A stretch of 22,027 nt of DNA from Bacillota bacterium (GTDB lineage Bacteria > Bacillota > Clostridia > Christensenellales > Aristaeellaceae): positions 1 through 22,027 of the forward strand of contig JAEWVC010000051.1 in assembly GCA_023459275.1 (NCBI GenBank), in the 5' to 3' direction. A program made the translations under genes and the position numbers. Below, one piece after another: positions 8,459-16,178 of this stretch. How positions within the stretch are numbered: the stretch's first letter is position 1; each line of letters starts with the position of its first letter. A model generated the notes under the pieces. The model worked only from the letters and a program-made list of their open reading frames with translations, searched no databases and was not told where the DNA came from.

Positions 8459-11356
8459 TCAGCGTTCCACTTCCTCCTGTACATAGCACTCGATGACGTC
8501 GCCTTCCTTGACATCGTTGTAGTTTTCCAGGCCGATGCCGCACTCGTAGCCGGAGGCCACTTCCCTGGCGTCGTCTTTGAAGCGCTTCAAGGAGGAAAGC
8601 TTGCCCTCGAACACCACCACATTGTCCCGAAGCAGCCGTACGGAAGCGTTGCGCTGCATCTTGCCATCCTGCACATAGCAGCCGGCCACGGTGCCCGCGC
8701 CGGTAATCTTGAAGGTACTGCGCACCTCGGCGTGGCCCAGGATGACTTCCTTGAACTCCGGAGCCAGCAGGCCCTTCATGGCCTTTTCGATATCCTCGAT
8801 GGCCTGATAGATGATGCGGTAAAGGCGGATGTCGATCTCTTCGCGCTCCGCCTGCTCCCTGGCGCTGCTGTCCGGGCGGATGTTGAAGCCGATGATGATG
8901 GCATCGAAGGCGGAGGCCAGGTTCACATCGTCTTTGGTAATGGCGCCCACGCCGCTGTGCAGCACGCGCACCTTCACCTCGTCGTTGGAAAGCTTCTCCA
9001 GCGCCTGCTTCACGGCTTCCACGGAACCCTGGACGTCGGCCTTGATGATCAGGTTCAGGCTGAGGATCTTGCCGGCGTCGATCTGGGAGAACAAATTGTC
9101 CAAAGAAACCTTGGCGCTGGTGGAAACCCGGGCGGCCCGGACCTTTTCCCGCCGCTCCTGGGCTACCTGGCGGCTCAGGTGGTCATCGCCCACGGCCATC
9201 ATATCGTCGCCGGCCAAAGGTACCTCGTTGAAGCCGGAGACTTCCACCGGCATGGAGGGGCCGGCCTCCTCCACCCGCTCGCCCCGGTCGTCCACCATGG
9301 CGCGGACGCGGCCGGAGGCCATGCCCGCAACAATGTTGTCGCCCACGTGGAGCGTGCCGTTCTGCACCAGCACCGTAGCCACAGGGCCGCGGGATTTGTC
9401 CAGCTTGGCCTCGATAATCACACCGCGGGCCAGCCGGTCGGGATTGGCGCGGAGCTGCTGCACATCCGCCACCAGCAGGATCATCTCCAGCAGCTGGTCC
9501 ACGCCCTGGCCTGTAATGGCGCTGACAGGGACCATGATGGTCTCGCCGCCCCATTCCTCGGCCACCAAATTGTAGGCGGTGAGGTCCTGCTTTACGCGCT
9601 CGGGATCAGCGCCTTCTTTGTCCATTTTGTTGATGGCCACGATGATGGGCACATCGGCCGCCTTGGCGTGGTTGATGGCCTCCACCGTTTGAGGCATCAC
9701 ACCATCGTCCGCCGCCACCACCAAGACCGCGATATCCGTGGCCTGGGCGCCGCGCGCGCGCATGGCGGTAAAGGCTTCGTGGCCCGGTGTATCCAAGAAG
9801 GTAATTTGACGGCCATCAAGGTCCACGGTGTAGGCGCCGATATGCTGGGTGATGCCGCCGGCTTCCCCCGCGGTGACGCGGGTATTGCGGATATAATCCA
9901 GCAGCGAGGTCTTGCCGTGGTCCACGTGGCCCATGATGGTGATCACCGGCGGCCTTATCACCAGATCCTCATCCGTATCCTCGAAGTCCTCGTCGGACAG
10001 GTAATCCTCCGCCGTCTTGTCCAGCTTCTTTTCCAGGTCCACGCCAAACTCCGTGCAGACAAGGGAAGCGGTGTCAAAGTCCAGATCGCTGTTGATGGTG
10101 GCCATGATCCCCAGCAGCAGCAGCTTTTTCAGTATTTCCCCAGCAGGCTTGCCGATACGCTCGGTAAGATCCTTTACCGTGATGGTCTCTGCGGTCATGA
10201 ACGCCTTTTCGATCCTGATGGGGGCCATCATCTGCTGGGCGGAGAGCTTCTTTCCCCGCTTGCGGCCGCCGCGCACCACATCGTCGTCATACATGGAAAA
10301 GCTTTCCTTGGCGAGCTGCTTGCGGGTTTTGGCCACGCGCTCCGGGTCATGCTGGCGCACGTAATTCTTTTTGTTGGGGTCGTAATTGGACACCCGCTCC
10401 TTTTCCATCACGGGTGTCAGTTCCGGCGCCTTGGGCCTTCCAAAGCCGGCGCCGCCCGTGCGGGGGGGCATACCGGGCCTTGGGGCGCCAAAGCCGCCGC
10501 CCTGGGGACGCGGCGCACCGAAACCGCCCTGGGGGCGCGGCGCACCAAAGCTGCCCTGGGGACGCGGCGCGCCGGGAGCGCCGAAAGCGGGGCGGCCATA
10601 GGGGCCCTGCCCGCCGGGAGCCGGATTCGCGGGGCGGCCGTAGGGGCCCGGCCCGGCGGGAACCGGGTTCGCGGGACGGCCATAAGCCGGGCGCGGAGCG
10701 CCGCCCACGATGGGCGCGGGCGCCATAGGCGCACCGGGGGCACCGGGAGCCGGCCTCACCGGCTGCGGAGCCGGGCGGAAGGGCCGGGGCGCGGGCCTTT
10801 GCGGAGCGGGGACCGGTGCGGGCCGTTGGGGAATAGGAATGGCAGGCGCTTCCGGCGCTGCTTCCACGCGTGCGGGGGCAGGAGCCTCCTTCGGCGCGGG
10901 CGCTTCCATGGGAGCGGGCGCCGCTTCCTTCTCCACGGGTGCCGCCGGAGCGGGAGCCTTTTCGGGCGCCGCCTCCGGAACAGCCGGCATCTCTGGCGCG
11001 GCGGGCTTTTCGGGCACCGCCTCCGCCACCGCCTTAGGAACGGCTTCCGGCTGCGGAACGCTTTTTACCGGTTCCGGGGCAGGCGCAGCAGCCTCTGCCT
11101 GCGCGGCTTCGGCTTGAGCTTCCTCCTCATCGGGCATGGTCCACGCCTTGGTATGCTGCTGGGCCAGCTTCTGCTGCTCCTCCAGCCTTTCCTGGGCGCG
11201 GCGCTGCTCCTCCTCCCTTTGGAACTGGTTTTCCAGCTTGCGCAGCGCCTGCATCAAGCCCTCCGCCGAGCGTTTGATGCGCGAGGCTTCCTCCAGCACT
11301 CCGCCTGCGTCCCTGGAAAGCTCCCTGGTGGCATCCTTCAGTTTCACTTTGGTCAT
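8459..11356 (-). CDS. infB: Translation initiation factor IF-2
   Basis: IF-2 is the GTPase that places initiator fMet-tRNA on the 30S subunit and promotes subunit joining. The 965-residue protein has, in order: a charged, coiled-coil-like N-terminus (1-70), a very long Ala/Pro/Gly linker (about 75-315) with tandem GAPRPQGG and YGRPANP repeats, a basic segment (320-372), an IF2_N-like domain (about 380-445), and the G domain. The G domain has GHVDHGKT (476-483), DTPGH (522-526) and NKMD (576-579). Domains II, III and the tRNA-binding IF2-C domain follow. ATG 11356 begins MTKVKLKDATREL. An upstream frame extension of 40 codons overlaps ylxQ. The ribosome site is modest (AAGG or GGGGG). It lies 49 nt after ylxQ. 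Confidence 0.98.
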   Translation of the reverse strand: MTKVKLKDATRELSRDAGGVLEEASRIKRSAEGLMQALRKLENQFQREEEQRRAQERLEEQQKLAQQHTKAWTMPDEEEAQAEAAQAEAAAPAPEPVKSVPQPEAVPKAVAEAVPEKPAAPEMPAVPEAAPEKAPAPAAPVEKEAAPAPMEAPAPKEAPAPARVEAAPEAPAIPIPQRPAPVPAPQRPAPRPFRPAPQPVRPAPGAPGAPMAPAPIVGGAPRPAYGRPANPVPAGPGPYGRPANPAPGGQGPYGRPAFGAPGAPRPQGSFGAPRPQGGFGAPRPQGGGFGAPRPGMPPRTGGAGFGRPKAPELTPVMEKERVSNYDPNKKNYVRQHDPERVAKTRKQLAKESFSMYDDDVVRGGRKRGKKLSAQQMMAPIRIEKAFMTAETITVKDLTERIGKPAGEILKKLLLLGIMATINSDLDFDTASLVCTEFGVDLEKKLDKTAEDYLSDEDFEDTDEDLVIRPPVITIMGHVDHGKTSLLDYIRNTRVTAGEAGGITQHIGAYTVDLDGRQITFLDTPGHEAFTAMRARGAQATDIAVLVVAADDGVMPQTVEAINHAKAADVPIIVAINKMDKEGADPERVKQDLTAYNLVAEEWGGETIMVPVSAITGQGVDQLLEMILLVADVQQLRANPDRLARGVIIEAKLDKSRGPVATVLVQNGTLHVGDNIVAGMASGRVRAMVDDRGERVEEAGPSMPVEVSGFNEVPLAGDDMMAVGDDHLSRQVAQERREKVRAARVSTSAKVSLDNLFSQIDAGKILSLNLIIKADVQGSVEAVKQALEKLSNDEVKVRVLHSGVGAITKDDVNLASAFDAIIIGFNIRPDSSAREQAEREEIDIRLYRIIYQAIEDIEKAMKGLLAPEFKEVILGHAEVRSTFKITGAGTVAGCYVQDGKMQRNASVRLLRDNVVVFEGKLSSLKRFKDDAREVASGYECGIGLENYNDVKEGDVIECYVQEEVER
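10457..10684 (-). repeat. Tandem GAPRPQGG / YGRPANP coding repeats in infB
   Basis: Residues 225-300 of IF-2 contain three YGRP units (two as YGRPANP) and four FGA/GAPRP units in a row, most as GAPRPQGG. At the DNA level this is a GC-rich tandem repeat, clearest at 10480-10575. It is part of a disordered linker; repeat number may vary between strains. Confidence 0.8.
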
Positions 11357-11405
11357 TAGACCTTGCACCCCCGCATTTATTCCATACAAGTTCAAAAATC
11401 CAGGA

Positions 11406-11735
11406 TCATCCGTTTTCCGCGCCGGCCGCCATTTGGGCCAGCACCTTTTCCGCCAATCCGCCTGGCGGAAGCACAAGCGCCATGCGCCCGGGCTTCCCGG
11501 CGGCTTTGCCCAATATGCCGGGCGGAAGATAGATAAGCGGCACTTTATAATGGGAACAGGTATCGGAAAACCGCTTTTGCGCGTTGCCCGCGGCCGCTTC
11601 GTCCAGCAGGGCCACGGCCGCCTTTCCGGCCCGGATGGCGTTTACGCAGGCTGCCTCCCCGGAAAACGCCTGGCCCGCCCGCACCGCCAGGCCGATGTAA
11701 CCCGCAGTCTTTGCGATATCGGGGCCTTGCGTCAT
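11406..11735 (-). CDS. ylxQ: L7Ae-family RNA-binding protein YlxQ
   Basis: The 109-residue protein is of the L7Ae/L30e/YlxQ fold, which usually binds kink-turn RNA. Visible family features are KTAGYIGLAVRAGQAFSG at the N-terminus (near residues 9-26), then AIRAGKAAVALLDEAA and VPLIYLPPGILGKAAGKPGRMAL toward the C-terminus. Its place between ylxR and infB is the conserved Firmicutes position. The start ATG overlaps the stop of rnpM (ATGA), so the two are translationally coupled. In B. subtilis the cellular role of YlxQ is not settled. Confidence 0.88.
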   Translation of the reverse strand: MTQGPDIAKTAGYIGLAVRAGQAFSGEAACVNAIRAGKAAVALLDEAAAGNAQKRFSDTCSHYKVPLIYLPPGILGKAAGKPGRMALVLPPGGLAEKVLAQMAAGAENG

Positions 11736-12031
11736 GCGTCCTCCTCCGGTTCGGGCTTCGCGGCCTTGAGGCTTTCCAGCGTGTCCTTGAGCTTTTGCAC
11801 AACGTCGCTGTCCAGCGTGGTTTCCAGCGCCCTGTCCAGCTGCTTTTGCTTGATGGCCCGCAAAAGGCAGCTTTCGCTGCGGCACACGTAGGCGCCCCGG
11901 CCGTTCTTTTTGCCCGTGGGGTCCAGAACGACCTCTCCCGTTGGCTGCTTCACCACCCGGATGAGCTCCTTTTTGGGCTTCATCTCGCGGCAGCCCACGC
12001 ACATGCGCATGGGGATCTTTCGGGGTTTCAT
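11732..12031 (-). CDS. rnpM: YlxR family protein (RNase P modulator RnpM)
   Basis: This 99-residue protein is of the YlxR (DUF448) family. A B. subtilis relative binds the RNA of RNase P and modulates its activity, hence the name RnpM. The signature RMCVGCREMKPKKELIRVV spans residues 9-27 (C11, C14), with GRGAYVC (44-50; C50) and C55 after it. The C-terminus is an acidic/basic helix. ATG 12031 has AAGGAG 7 nt upstream. It lies 15 nt after nusA. Family assignment is firm; the molecular role here is inferred from relatives. Confidence 0.93.
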   Translation of the reverse strand: MKPRKIPMRMCVGCREMKPKKELIRVVKQPTGEVVLDPTGKKNGRGAYVCRSESCLLRAIKQKQLDRALETTLDSDVVQKLKDTLESLKAAKPEPEEDA

Positions 12032-12046
12032 GGCAGCGCTCCTTTA

Positions 12047-13210
12047 TTACAGGGTGTCGTCGTCATCCAAGGGCAGGTAGGGCTCCTCCTCGAAAAGGGG
12101 CAGGGGCTCCACGGACGGGGGCTCCAGTTCCTCCATGGGGAGAGCCATCAGTTCCGCGGCCTGGGACTGGCTCTTGATGTCGATCTTCCAGCCGGTCAGC
12201 TTGGCGGCCAGGCGGGCATTTTGCCCCTCCTTGCCGATGGCCAGGGAAAGCTGGTTGTCCGGCACCACCACGCGGCAGGCCTTTTCCCGCTCGGCCACGA
12301 ACACGCTCAAAACATGGGCGGGGTTTAACGCGTTGGCCACAAATTCGGCGGGGTCGGGCGACCACTTGATGATGTCGATCTTCTCGTTCTTCAGTTCCTC
12401 CACCACCTTGTCCACGCGGCTGCCCCTGGGGCCCACGCAGGCGCCCACGGGATCGATGATGGCGTCGGAGGAGGAAACGGCCATCTTGGTGCGGCTGCCG
12501 GCTTCCCTGGCGATGGAGCGTATCTGCACCACGCCCGCGGCGATCTCCGGCACTTCCATTTCAAACAGGCGTTTGACCAAGCCCGGATGGACGCGGCTGA
12601 CCCTAACCTGCGGGCCGCGGATGCCCTCATGGCCGCTGCGCTGCACCTGCAGCACATAGACCTTGATATGGTCGTTGACGTGGTATTCCTCGCCGGGCAT
12701 GAACTCGGAGGCTTCCAGCACGCCTTCGGTGCGGCCCAGCTCCACGTACACGGCCTTGTTCTCCACACGCTGCACGATGGCGGTCAATATCTCGTTCTCC
12801 TTCTCGATGAACTCCTCGTACACCTTGCCGCGCTCGGCCTCACGGATGCGCTGCACGATGACCTGCTTGGCGGCCTGGGCGGCCACCCGCAAAAAGCCCT
12901 GAGGCGTGACATCCACCTCGGCGATGTCCCCCAGCTGATAGTCCGAACGGATGCGGTGGGCGTCCTTGATGGAGATCTGGTTGCTGGGCTCTTCCGCCTC
13001 CTCCACCACGATCTTGCGGGCCAGCACCTGCACCATGCCGTTGGTGCGGCTGATGTGCACGCTCAAATTGGCCGGAACAGGCGTATTTTTCGGCACGTTT
13101 TTCTTGAAGGCCGTTTTCAGCGCCTCCTCGATGGCGCCGTAGAGCATTTCCTCGCTGATGTCTTTTTCCCGTGACAGCGCGCTGATGGCTTCCACAATCT
13201 CGGATTTCAT
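12047..13210 (-). CDS. nusA: Transcription termination/antitermination factor NusA
   Basis: NusA binds RNA polymerase and stimulates pausing and intrinsic termination. The 387-residue protein has the N-terminal polymerase-binding domain (about 1-125), S1 domain (about 139-205), KH1 with GPRG (260-263) and KH2 with GKEG (326-329). It ends in an acidic tail. It lacks the C-terminal acidic repeats of E. coli NusA, as is normal for Firmicutes. ATG 13210 matches the family start MKSEIVEAI; GGAAGGCGG lies upstream. An in-frame ATG seven codons earlier has no ribosome site. It follows rimP by 41 nt. NusA may control its own operon through the leader upstream of rimP. Confidence 0.98.
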   Translation of the reverse strand: MKSEIVEAISALSREKDISEEMLYGAIEEALKTAFKKNVPKNTPVPANLSVHISRTNGMVQVLARKIVVEEAEEPSNQISIKDAHRIRSDYQLGDIAEVDVTPQGFLRVAAQAAKQVIVQRIREAERGKVYEEFIEKENEILTAIVQRVENKAVYVELGRTEGVLEASEFMPGEEYHVNDHIKVYVLQVQRSGHEGIRGPQVRVSRVHPGLVKRLFEMEVPEIAAGVVQIRSIAREAGSRTKMAVSSSDAIIDPVGACVGPRGSRVDKVVEELKNEKIDIIKWSPDPAEFVANALNPAHVLSVFVAEREKACRVVVPDNQLSLAIGKEGQNARLAAKLTGWKIDIKSQSQAAELMALPMEELEPPSVEPLPLFEEEPYLPLDDDDTL

Positions 13211-13251
13211 GGGTTGGGTACCGCCTTCCATTGGTGATATTGTTGATGGCG

Positions 13252-13731
13252 TTATTCGCCTAAATCTACGTCCTCGATGCCTTCCAGGGAGATCAGGCGC
13301 TTGACCAGCGCCACCGATTTTTGCGGGAAGGATTTTGGCCCCTCCGCCGTTTCGATGGCCACGTTCCCTTCCGTAAGGCCAAGAAGTGTCCCCTGAAAGA
13401 CTTTCTTTCCCTCCAGCGGCTTGAACAGCCGGACCTCTACCTCTTCCCCCGCGCTTTTCAAAAAGTCCTCCGGGGTTTTGATGGGCCGGTCCAAACCCGG
13501 GGAGCCAACCTCCAGGAAATCGTAGTCCAGATGCTCCAAAAGCGGCTGCACCCGCCGGTGGAAAGCCTCGCAGTCGCTTAGCGTGATGCCCCCGGGCTTA
13601 TCCAGGTAGACGCGCAGATACTCCCCCGCGGGCTCCTTATCCATGGCCACCTCCACCAGCTCGTACCCAAGCTCTTTTGCCAGTTTCAGGCAAATGGGCT
13701 GTGCGGCGGCGGTTCTGTCCCCCTTGCGCAT
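13252..13731 (-). CDS. rimP: Ribosome maturation factor RimP
   Basis: RimP (YlxS in Bacillus) helps the 30S subunit mature. The 159-residue protein has the N-terminal domain with LAKELGYELVEVAMDKEP and the family landmark VGSPGLDRPIKTPEDF in the middle. A small SH3-like C-terminal domain contains FQGTLLGLTEGNVAI. The start is ATG 13731, with AAGGAG 6 nt upstream. A frame extension of 17 codons upstream has no family similarity. It is the first gene of the operon and is preceded by a structured leader of about 250 nt. Confidence 0.95.
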   Translation of the reverse strand: MRKGDRTAAAQPICLKLAKELGYELVEVAMDKEPAGEYLRVYLDKPGGITLSDCEAFHRRVQPLLEHLDYDFLEVGSPGLDRPIKTPEDFLKSAGEEVEVRLFKPLEGKKVFQGTLLGLTEGNVAIETAEGPKSFPQKSVALVKRLISLEGIEDVDLGE

Positions 13732-13791
13732 GCTTTCTCCTTCGGGCCAAATAGGCTCCGGCCCAGGCCGGGAAAATTTCATTTAGGCAAC

Positions 13792-13830
13792 AGAAAAGAG
13801 TGGACCCTTATTGCTTATCGTCCCACCCTC
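13792..13830 (-). terminator. Weak attenuator-like hairpin next to rimP
   Basis: On the minus strand AGGGTGG (13829-13823) can pair with CCACTCT (13803-13797) over seven pairs including one G-U, with a loop of about 19 nt. TTTTCTGTT follows. It lies about 60 nt upstream of rimP. The 3' arm can instead pair with a segment 120 nt upstream (13919-13935). Confidence 0.5.
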
Positions 13831-13850
13831 AAAAAACGGGATTCCGCCCG
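13831..13850 (-). terminator. Short-stem terminator with T6 in rimP leader
   Basis: CGGG-CGGAAT-CCCG on the minus strand (13850-13837), extendable by one G-U pair, is followed directly by TTTTTT (13836-13831). The stem is weak but the U tract is ideal. In B. subtilis, terminators with weak hairpins are the kind that need NusA. It would give premature termination about 130-150 nt into the leader. Confidence 0.5.
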
Positions 13851-13990
13851 CCATCGTGCCCCCCATTTGGGGAACCCGGATGAAGAGACGGTTTTCCGCG
13901 CCTATTGAGAATAGAATCAAGCAATACCCACTCTTTCGCTTACACCCTTCTTTCAACAAAGTCAGCCGTTTGTTTCTTTGCCCGCGTTCC

Positions 13991-14019
13991 AGTATACCAT
14001 GGCTGGAAGGAGAATACAA
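13991..14019 (-). promoter_or_regulatory. Extended -10 promoter for the rimP-nusA operon
   Basis: On the minus strand TTGTAT (14019-14014) and TATACT (13996-13991) are 17 bp apart. TGG directly precedes the -10 box (extended -10). The start would be near 13984, giving a leader of about 250 nt before rimP. Confidence 0.65.
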
Positions 14020-14143
14020 GAGCAAAAACAAAGGAATTATAGGGATTTGCGGCGAAAAGGCCGGGAAGCCGTGGTTTTCAAAAGGCCGTGCGCGGCGGGA
14101 TCCGCGCCATCAGCCCCTTGGATGCAGGATATCCATTTCCGTG

Positions 14144-14172
14144 TTTCTGCGGCCTTGGATGCGTGGTATAAT
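14144..14172 (+). promoter_or_regulatory. Extended -10 promoter for the aldolase gene
   Basis: TGG-TATAAT (14164-14172) is a perfect extended -10. The -35 hexamer at 17 bp, TTTCTG, is poor, as is usual with extended -10 promoters. The leader to the aldolase start is about 55 nt. Together with the rimP promoter it makes a divergent promoter region. Confidence 0.75.
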
Positions 14173-14234
14173 CGTAAGGGAGCCATTCCGCCGCCCCGCG
14201 CCACAGGCAGGGCACAAAAGAAGGGAGCATTATT

Positions 14235-15122
14235 ATGAATTTGAAGCAACTTGAACAGATGCGCACCGGCAAGGGGTTCATCGCCGCCCTGGACCAAAGC
14301 GGTGGGAGCACGCCCAAGGCGCTTGTGCAATACGGCATAGCGCAGGACAGGTACGCAAACGAGGAGGAAATGTTTGCGCTGGTGCATGCCATGCGCACCC
14401 GCATTGTGACAAGCCCCGCCTTCAGTTCCCAATATATTTTGGGGGCCATCCTGTTTGAGCAGACCATGGACCGGGAGGTTGAGGGGCTGCTCACAGCCGA
14501 TTACCTTTGGGAAAAGAAGGGCATCGTCCCCTTTTTGAAAATCGACAAGGGCCTTGCGCCCATTCAGGAAGGCGTGCAGCTGATGAAGCCCATCCCTGGG
14601 CTTGACAGCCTGCTTTCCAGGGCGGTTATGCGCCATATCTTCGGCACCAAGATGCGTTCCGTGATCCACGAGGCCAACCCGGAGGGGATCAAAAAGATCG
14701 CGGACCAGCAGTTTGAGCTGGCCAACATCATCGCAAAGGCGGGCCTGGTGCCCATCATCGAGCCGGAGGTGGACATTTTCAGCAAGGACAAGGCGCTTTC
14801 CGAAAAGCTTCTAAAAGAAGAGCTTGTAAAACATCTTGCCGCCCTTGGCAAGGATGTGAAGGTCATGCTGAAGATTTCCATCCCCACGGAGGATAATTTC
14901 TACGCCGGCCTGATGAACGAAACGCACATGGTGCGCGTCGTGGCGCTGTCGGGAGGGTATTCCCAGAGCGAAGCCAACGAAAAGCTTGCCCGCAACCATG
15001 GCCTGATCGCAAGCTTTTCCAGGGCGCTGGCGGACGGCCTGAGCGACAGCCAGACCGGCGAGCAGTTCAATCAAACGCTGGCCGGTTCCATCCGCGCCAT
15101 CTACGAGGCCTCCATCACGTAA
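14235..15122 (+). CDS. fda: Class I fructose-bisphosphate aldolase
   Basis: The enzyme cleaves fructose 1,6-bisphosphate to glyceraldehyde 3-phosphate and dihydroxyacetone phosphate through a Schiff base, without metal. The 295-residue protein matches the bacterial class I type found in staphylococci. It begins QLEQMRTGKGFIAALDQSGGS, with LKIDKGLAPI (101-110), IIEPEVD (174-180) and the likely Schiff-base lysine in MLKISIP (K213). ATG 14235 has AGGGAG 7 nt upstream and is served by an extended -10 promoter. The radical SAM gene begins 23 nt downstream with no terminator between, so the two are probably co-transcribed. It could take part in glycolysis or gluconeogenesis. Confidence 0.94.
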   Translation: MNLKQLEQMRTGKGFIAALDQSGGSTPKALVQYGIAQDRYANEEEMFALVHAMRTRIVTSPAFSSQYILGAILFEQTMDREVEGLLTADYLWEKKGIVPFLKIDKGLAPIQEGVQLMKPIPGLDSLLSRAVMRHIFGTKMRSVIHEANPEGIKKIADQQFELANIIAKAGLVPIIEPEVDIFSKDKALSEKLLKEELVKHLAALGKDVKVMLKISIPTEDNFYAGLMNETHMVRVVALSGGYSQSEANEKLARNHGLIASFSRALADGLSDSQTGEQFNQTLAGSIRAIYEASIT

Positions 15123-15145
15123 AAAATGTTTGGGAGGGAACCCGA

Positions 15146-16015
15146 TTGTCCCTTTGCACCCTCTGCCCCCGGAACTGCAGCGCGGAAAGAACGCCGGATT
15201 CCGGCAGCGGCTTTTGCCGCATGGGTTCCGATCCCGTGATCGCCAGGGCCGCCCGGCATGACTGGGAGGAGCCCTGCATAAGCGGCACCCGCGGCAGCGG
15301 CACGGTGTTCTTCACCGGCTGCGTGCTGCGCTGCGCCTATTGCCAAAATGGGGAGATCAGCCACCGGCTGCTTGGCAAACGCATTTCCGTCCGGGAACTG
15401 GCGGATACCTTCCGCCGCCTGGAGAATGAAGGCGTGCACAACATCAACCTGGTGACGCCCACCCACTTCACCCAAGCCATTATGGAGGCGCTTGCCCTCT
15501 GCCGCCCCGCCATCCCCATCGTGTGGAACACCGGCGGGTATGAAAAAGTTGAAACCCTCAAGCTGCTTGAAGGGCTTGTAGACATCTACCTGCCGGACTT
15601 GAAGCACTTCTCCCCCGCCATGGGGAAGCTGTGCGCCGGCGCGCCGGATTACTTTGAATACGCCTCCAAAGCCATTTTGGAAATGCGCCGGCAAACGGGC
15701 CCCGCGGTGTATGACGCGCAGGGGATCATGCAAAAGGGCACCCTGATTCGCCACCTGATCCTGCCGGGCCTGACGGGGGAAAGCATCAAGCTGCTAGACT
15801 GGATCGCGGAAAACCTGCCAGAAGGCACCCCGGTAAGCCTCATGCGCCAGTACGTGCCCATGAACGGGGTTAATATCCCCGGTCTTGACAGAAGGATCAC
15901 GGAAAAGGAATACCGGCGGGTTAAGGACCACATGCTGGCCCTGGGCCTTGAGGGGTATGAGCAGCAGGCGCAGGCCGCCGACGCGGCCTATGTGCCGCCC
16001 TTTTCGGGGGAATGA
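15146..16015 (+). CDS. PflX-like radical SAM protein
   Basis: This 289-residue radical SAM protein resembles the PflX group (COG1313), homologues of pyruvate formate-lyase activating enzymes. The SAM-binding cluster motif is FFTGCVLRCAYCQN, with C59, C63 and C66. An extra N-terminal cysteine set, CTLCPRNC (C4, C7, C11) and GFC (C24), is typical of this group and may bind a second cluster or zinc. Other conserved parts are NLVTPTHFT and PVSLMRQYVP. The start codon is TTG 15146, supported by GGGAGGG about 7 nt upstream and by the fact that C4 is needed. The substrate is not known, and no glycyl radical enzyme gene is nearby. A strong terminator follows. Confidence 0.9.
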   Translation: MSLCTLCPRNCSAERTPDSGSGFCRMGSDPVIARAARHDWEEPCISGTRGSGTVFFTGCVLRCAYCQNGEISHRLLGKRISVRELADTFRRLENEGVHNINLVTPTHFTQAIMEALALCRPAIPIVWNTGGYEKVETLKLLEGLVDIYLPDLKHFSPAMGKLCAGAPDYFEYASKAILEMRRQTGPAVYDAQGIMQKGTLIRHLILPGLTGESIKLLDWIAENLPEGTPVSLMRQYVPMNGVNIPGLDRRITEKEYRRVKDHMLALGLEGYEQQAQAADAAYVPPFSGE

Positions 16016-16027
16016 TTTTTGAAGTAT

Positions 16028-16058
16028 GGGCCGCCTGGAAATGGGCGGCCCGCTTTTT
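16028..16058 (+). terminator. Intrinsic terminator after the radical SAM gene
   Basis: GGGCCGCC (16028-16035) pairs with GGCGGCCC (16044-16051) over eight perfect GC-rich pairs with an 8-nt loop. GC and TTTTT (16054-16058) follow. The T run merges into the next promoter's -35 region. Confidence 0.9.
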
Positions 16059-16117
16059 GTTGCGGCATTCCTGATTTTGCCATATAATGGTGGCGGCAAA
16101 GCCGCAATGCCGCGAGG
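16048..16117 (+). repeat. Terminator-tail/promoter/leader element, copy 1
   Basis: It starts with a 19-bp sequence (GCCCGC, T5, GTTGCGGC) that is identical to 17871-17889. It continues with TTTTGC, TATAAT and, 21 nt further on, CCGCGAGG. The same blocks recur in copy 2 with the same spacing up to the -10 box and one base difference after it. The intervening bases have diverged, so these are two related copies and not a recent duplication. Confidence 0.75.
16060..16088 (+). promoter_or_regulatory. Promoter within repeat copy 1
   Basis: TTGCGG (16060-16065) and TATAAT (16083-16088) are 17 bp apart. The -35 box directly abuts the U tract of the upstream terminator. It should drive the gene at 16179 and probably the one at 16622. 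Confidence 0.75.
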
Positions 16118-16128
16118 TGGCCAAAACT

Positions 16129-16157
16129 GATAAAATCTGTCTGCTGATGATTTTATC
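16129..16157 (+). promoter_or_regulatory. Hairpin upstream of the gene at 16179
   Basis: GATAAAATC (16129-16137) and GATTTTATC (16149-16157) are a perfect 9-bp inverted repeat with an 11-nt loop. It ends directly in front of an ATG at 16158 and about 7 nt before the ribosome binding site of the chosen start. It may be an operator or an RNA hairpin that affects translation. Confidence 0.5.
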
Positions 16158-16178
16158 ATGAAGGCAGGTGAAGTGAAA

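Noticed and set aside
8456..11359. Open frame of 967 codons on the plus strand opposite infB
   Set aside because: It mirrors the IF-2 gene; the translation is rich in His, Gly and Arg without family motifs, as expected from the reverse strand of a GC-rich gene.
13797..13830. Possible T-box riboswitch, because AGGGTGGGAC resembles the start of the T-box consensus
   Set aside because: The rest of the T-box sequence is missing, no Stem I or specifier loop is recognisable, and the downstream gene is not an aminoacylation or amino acid gene.
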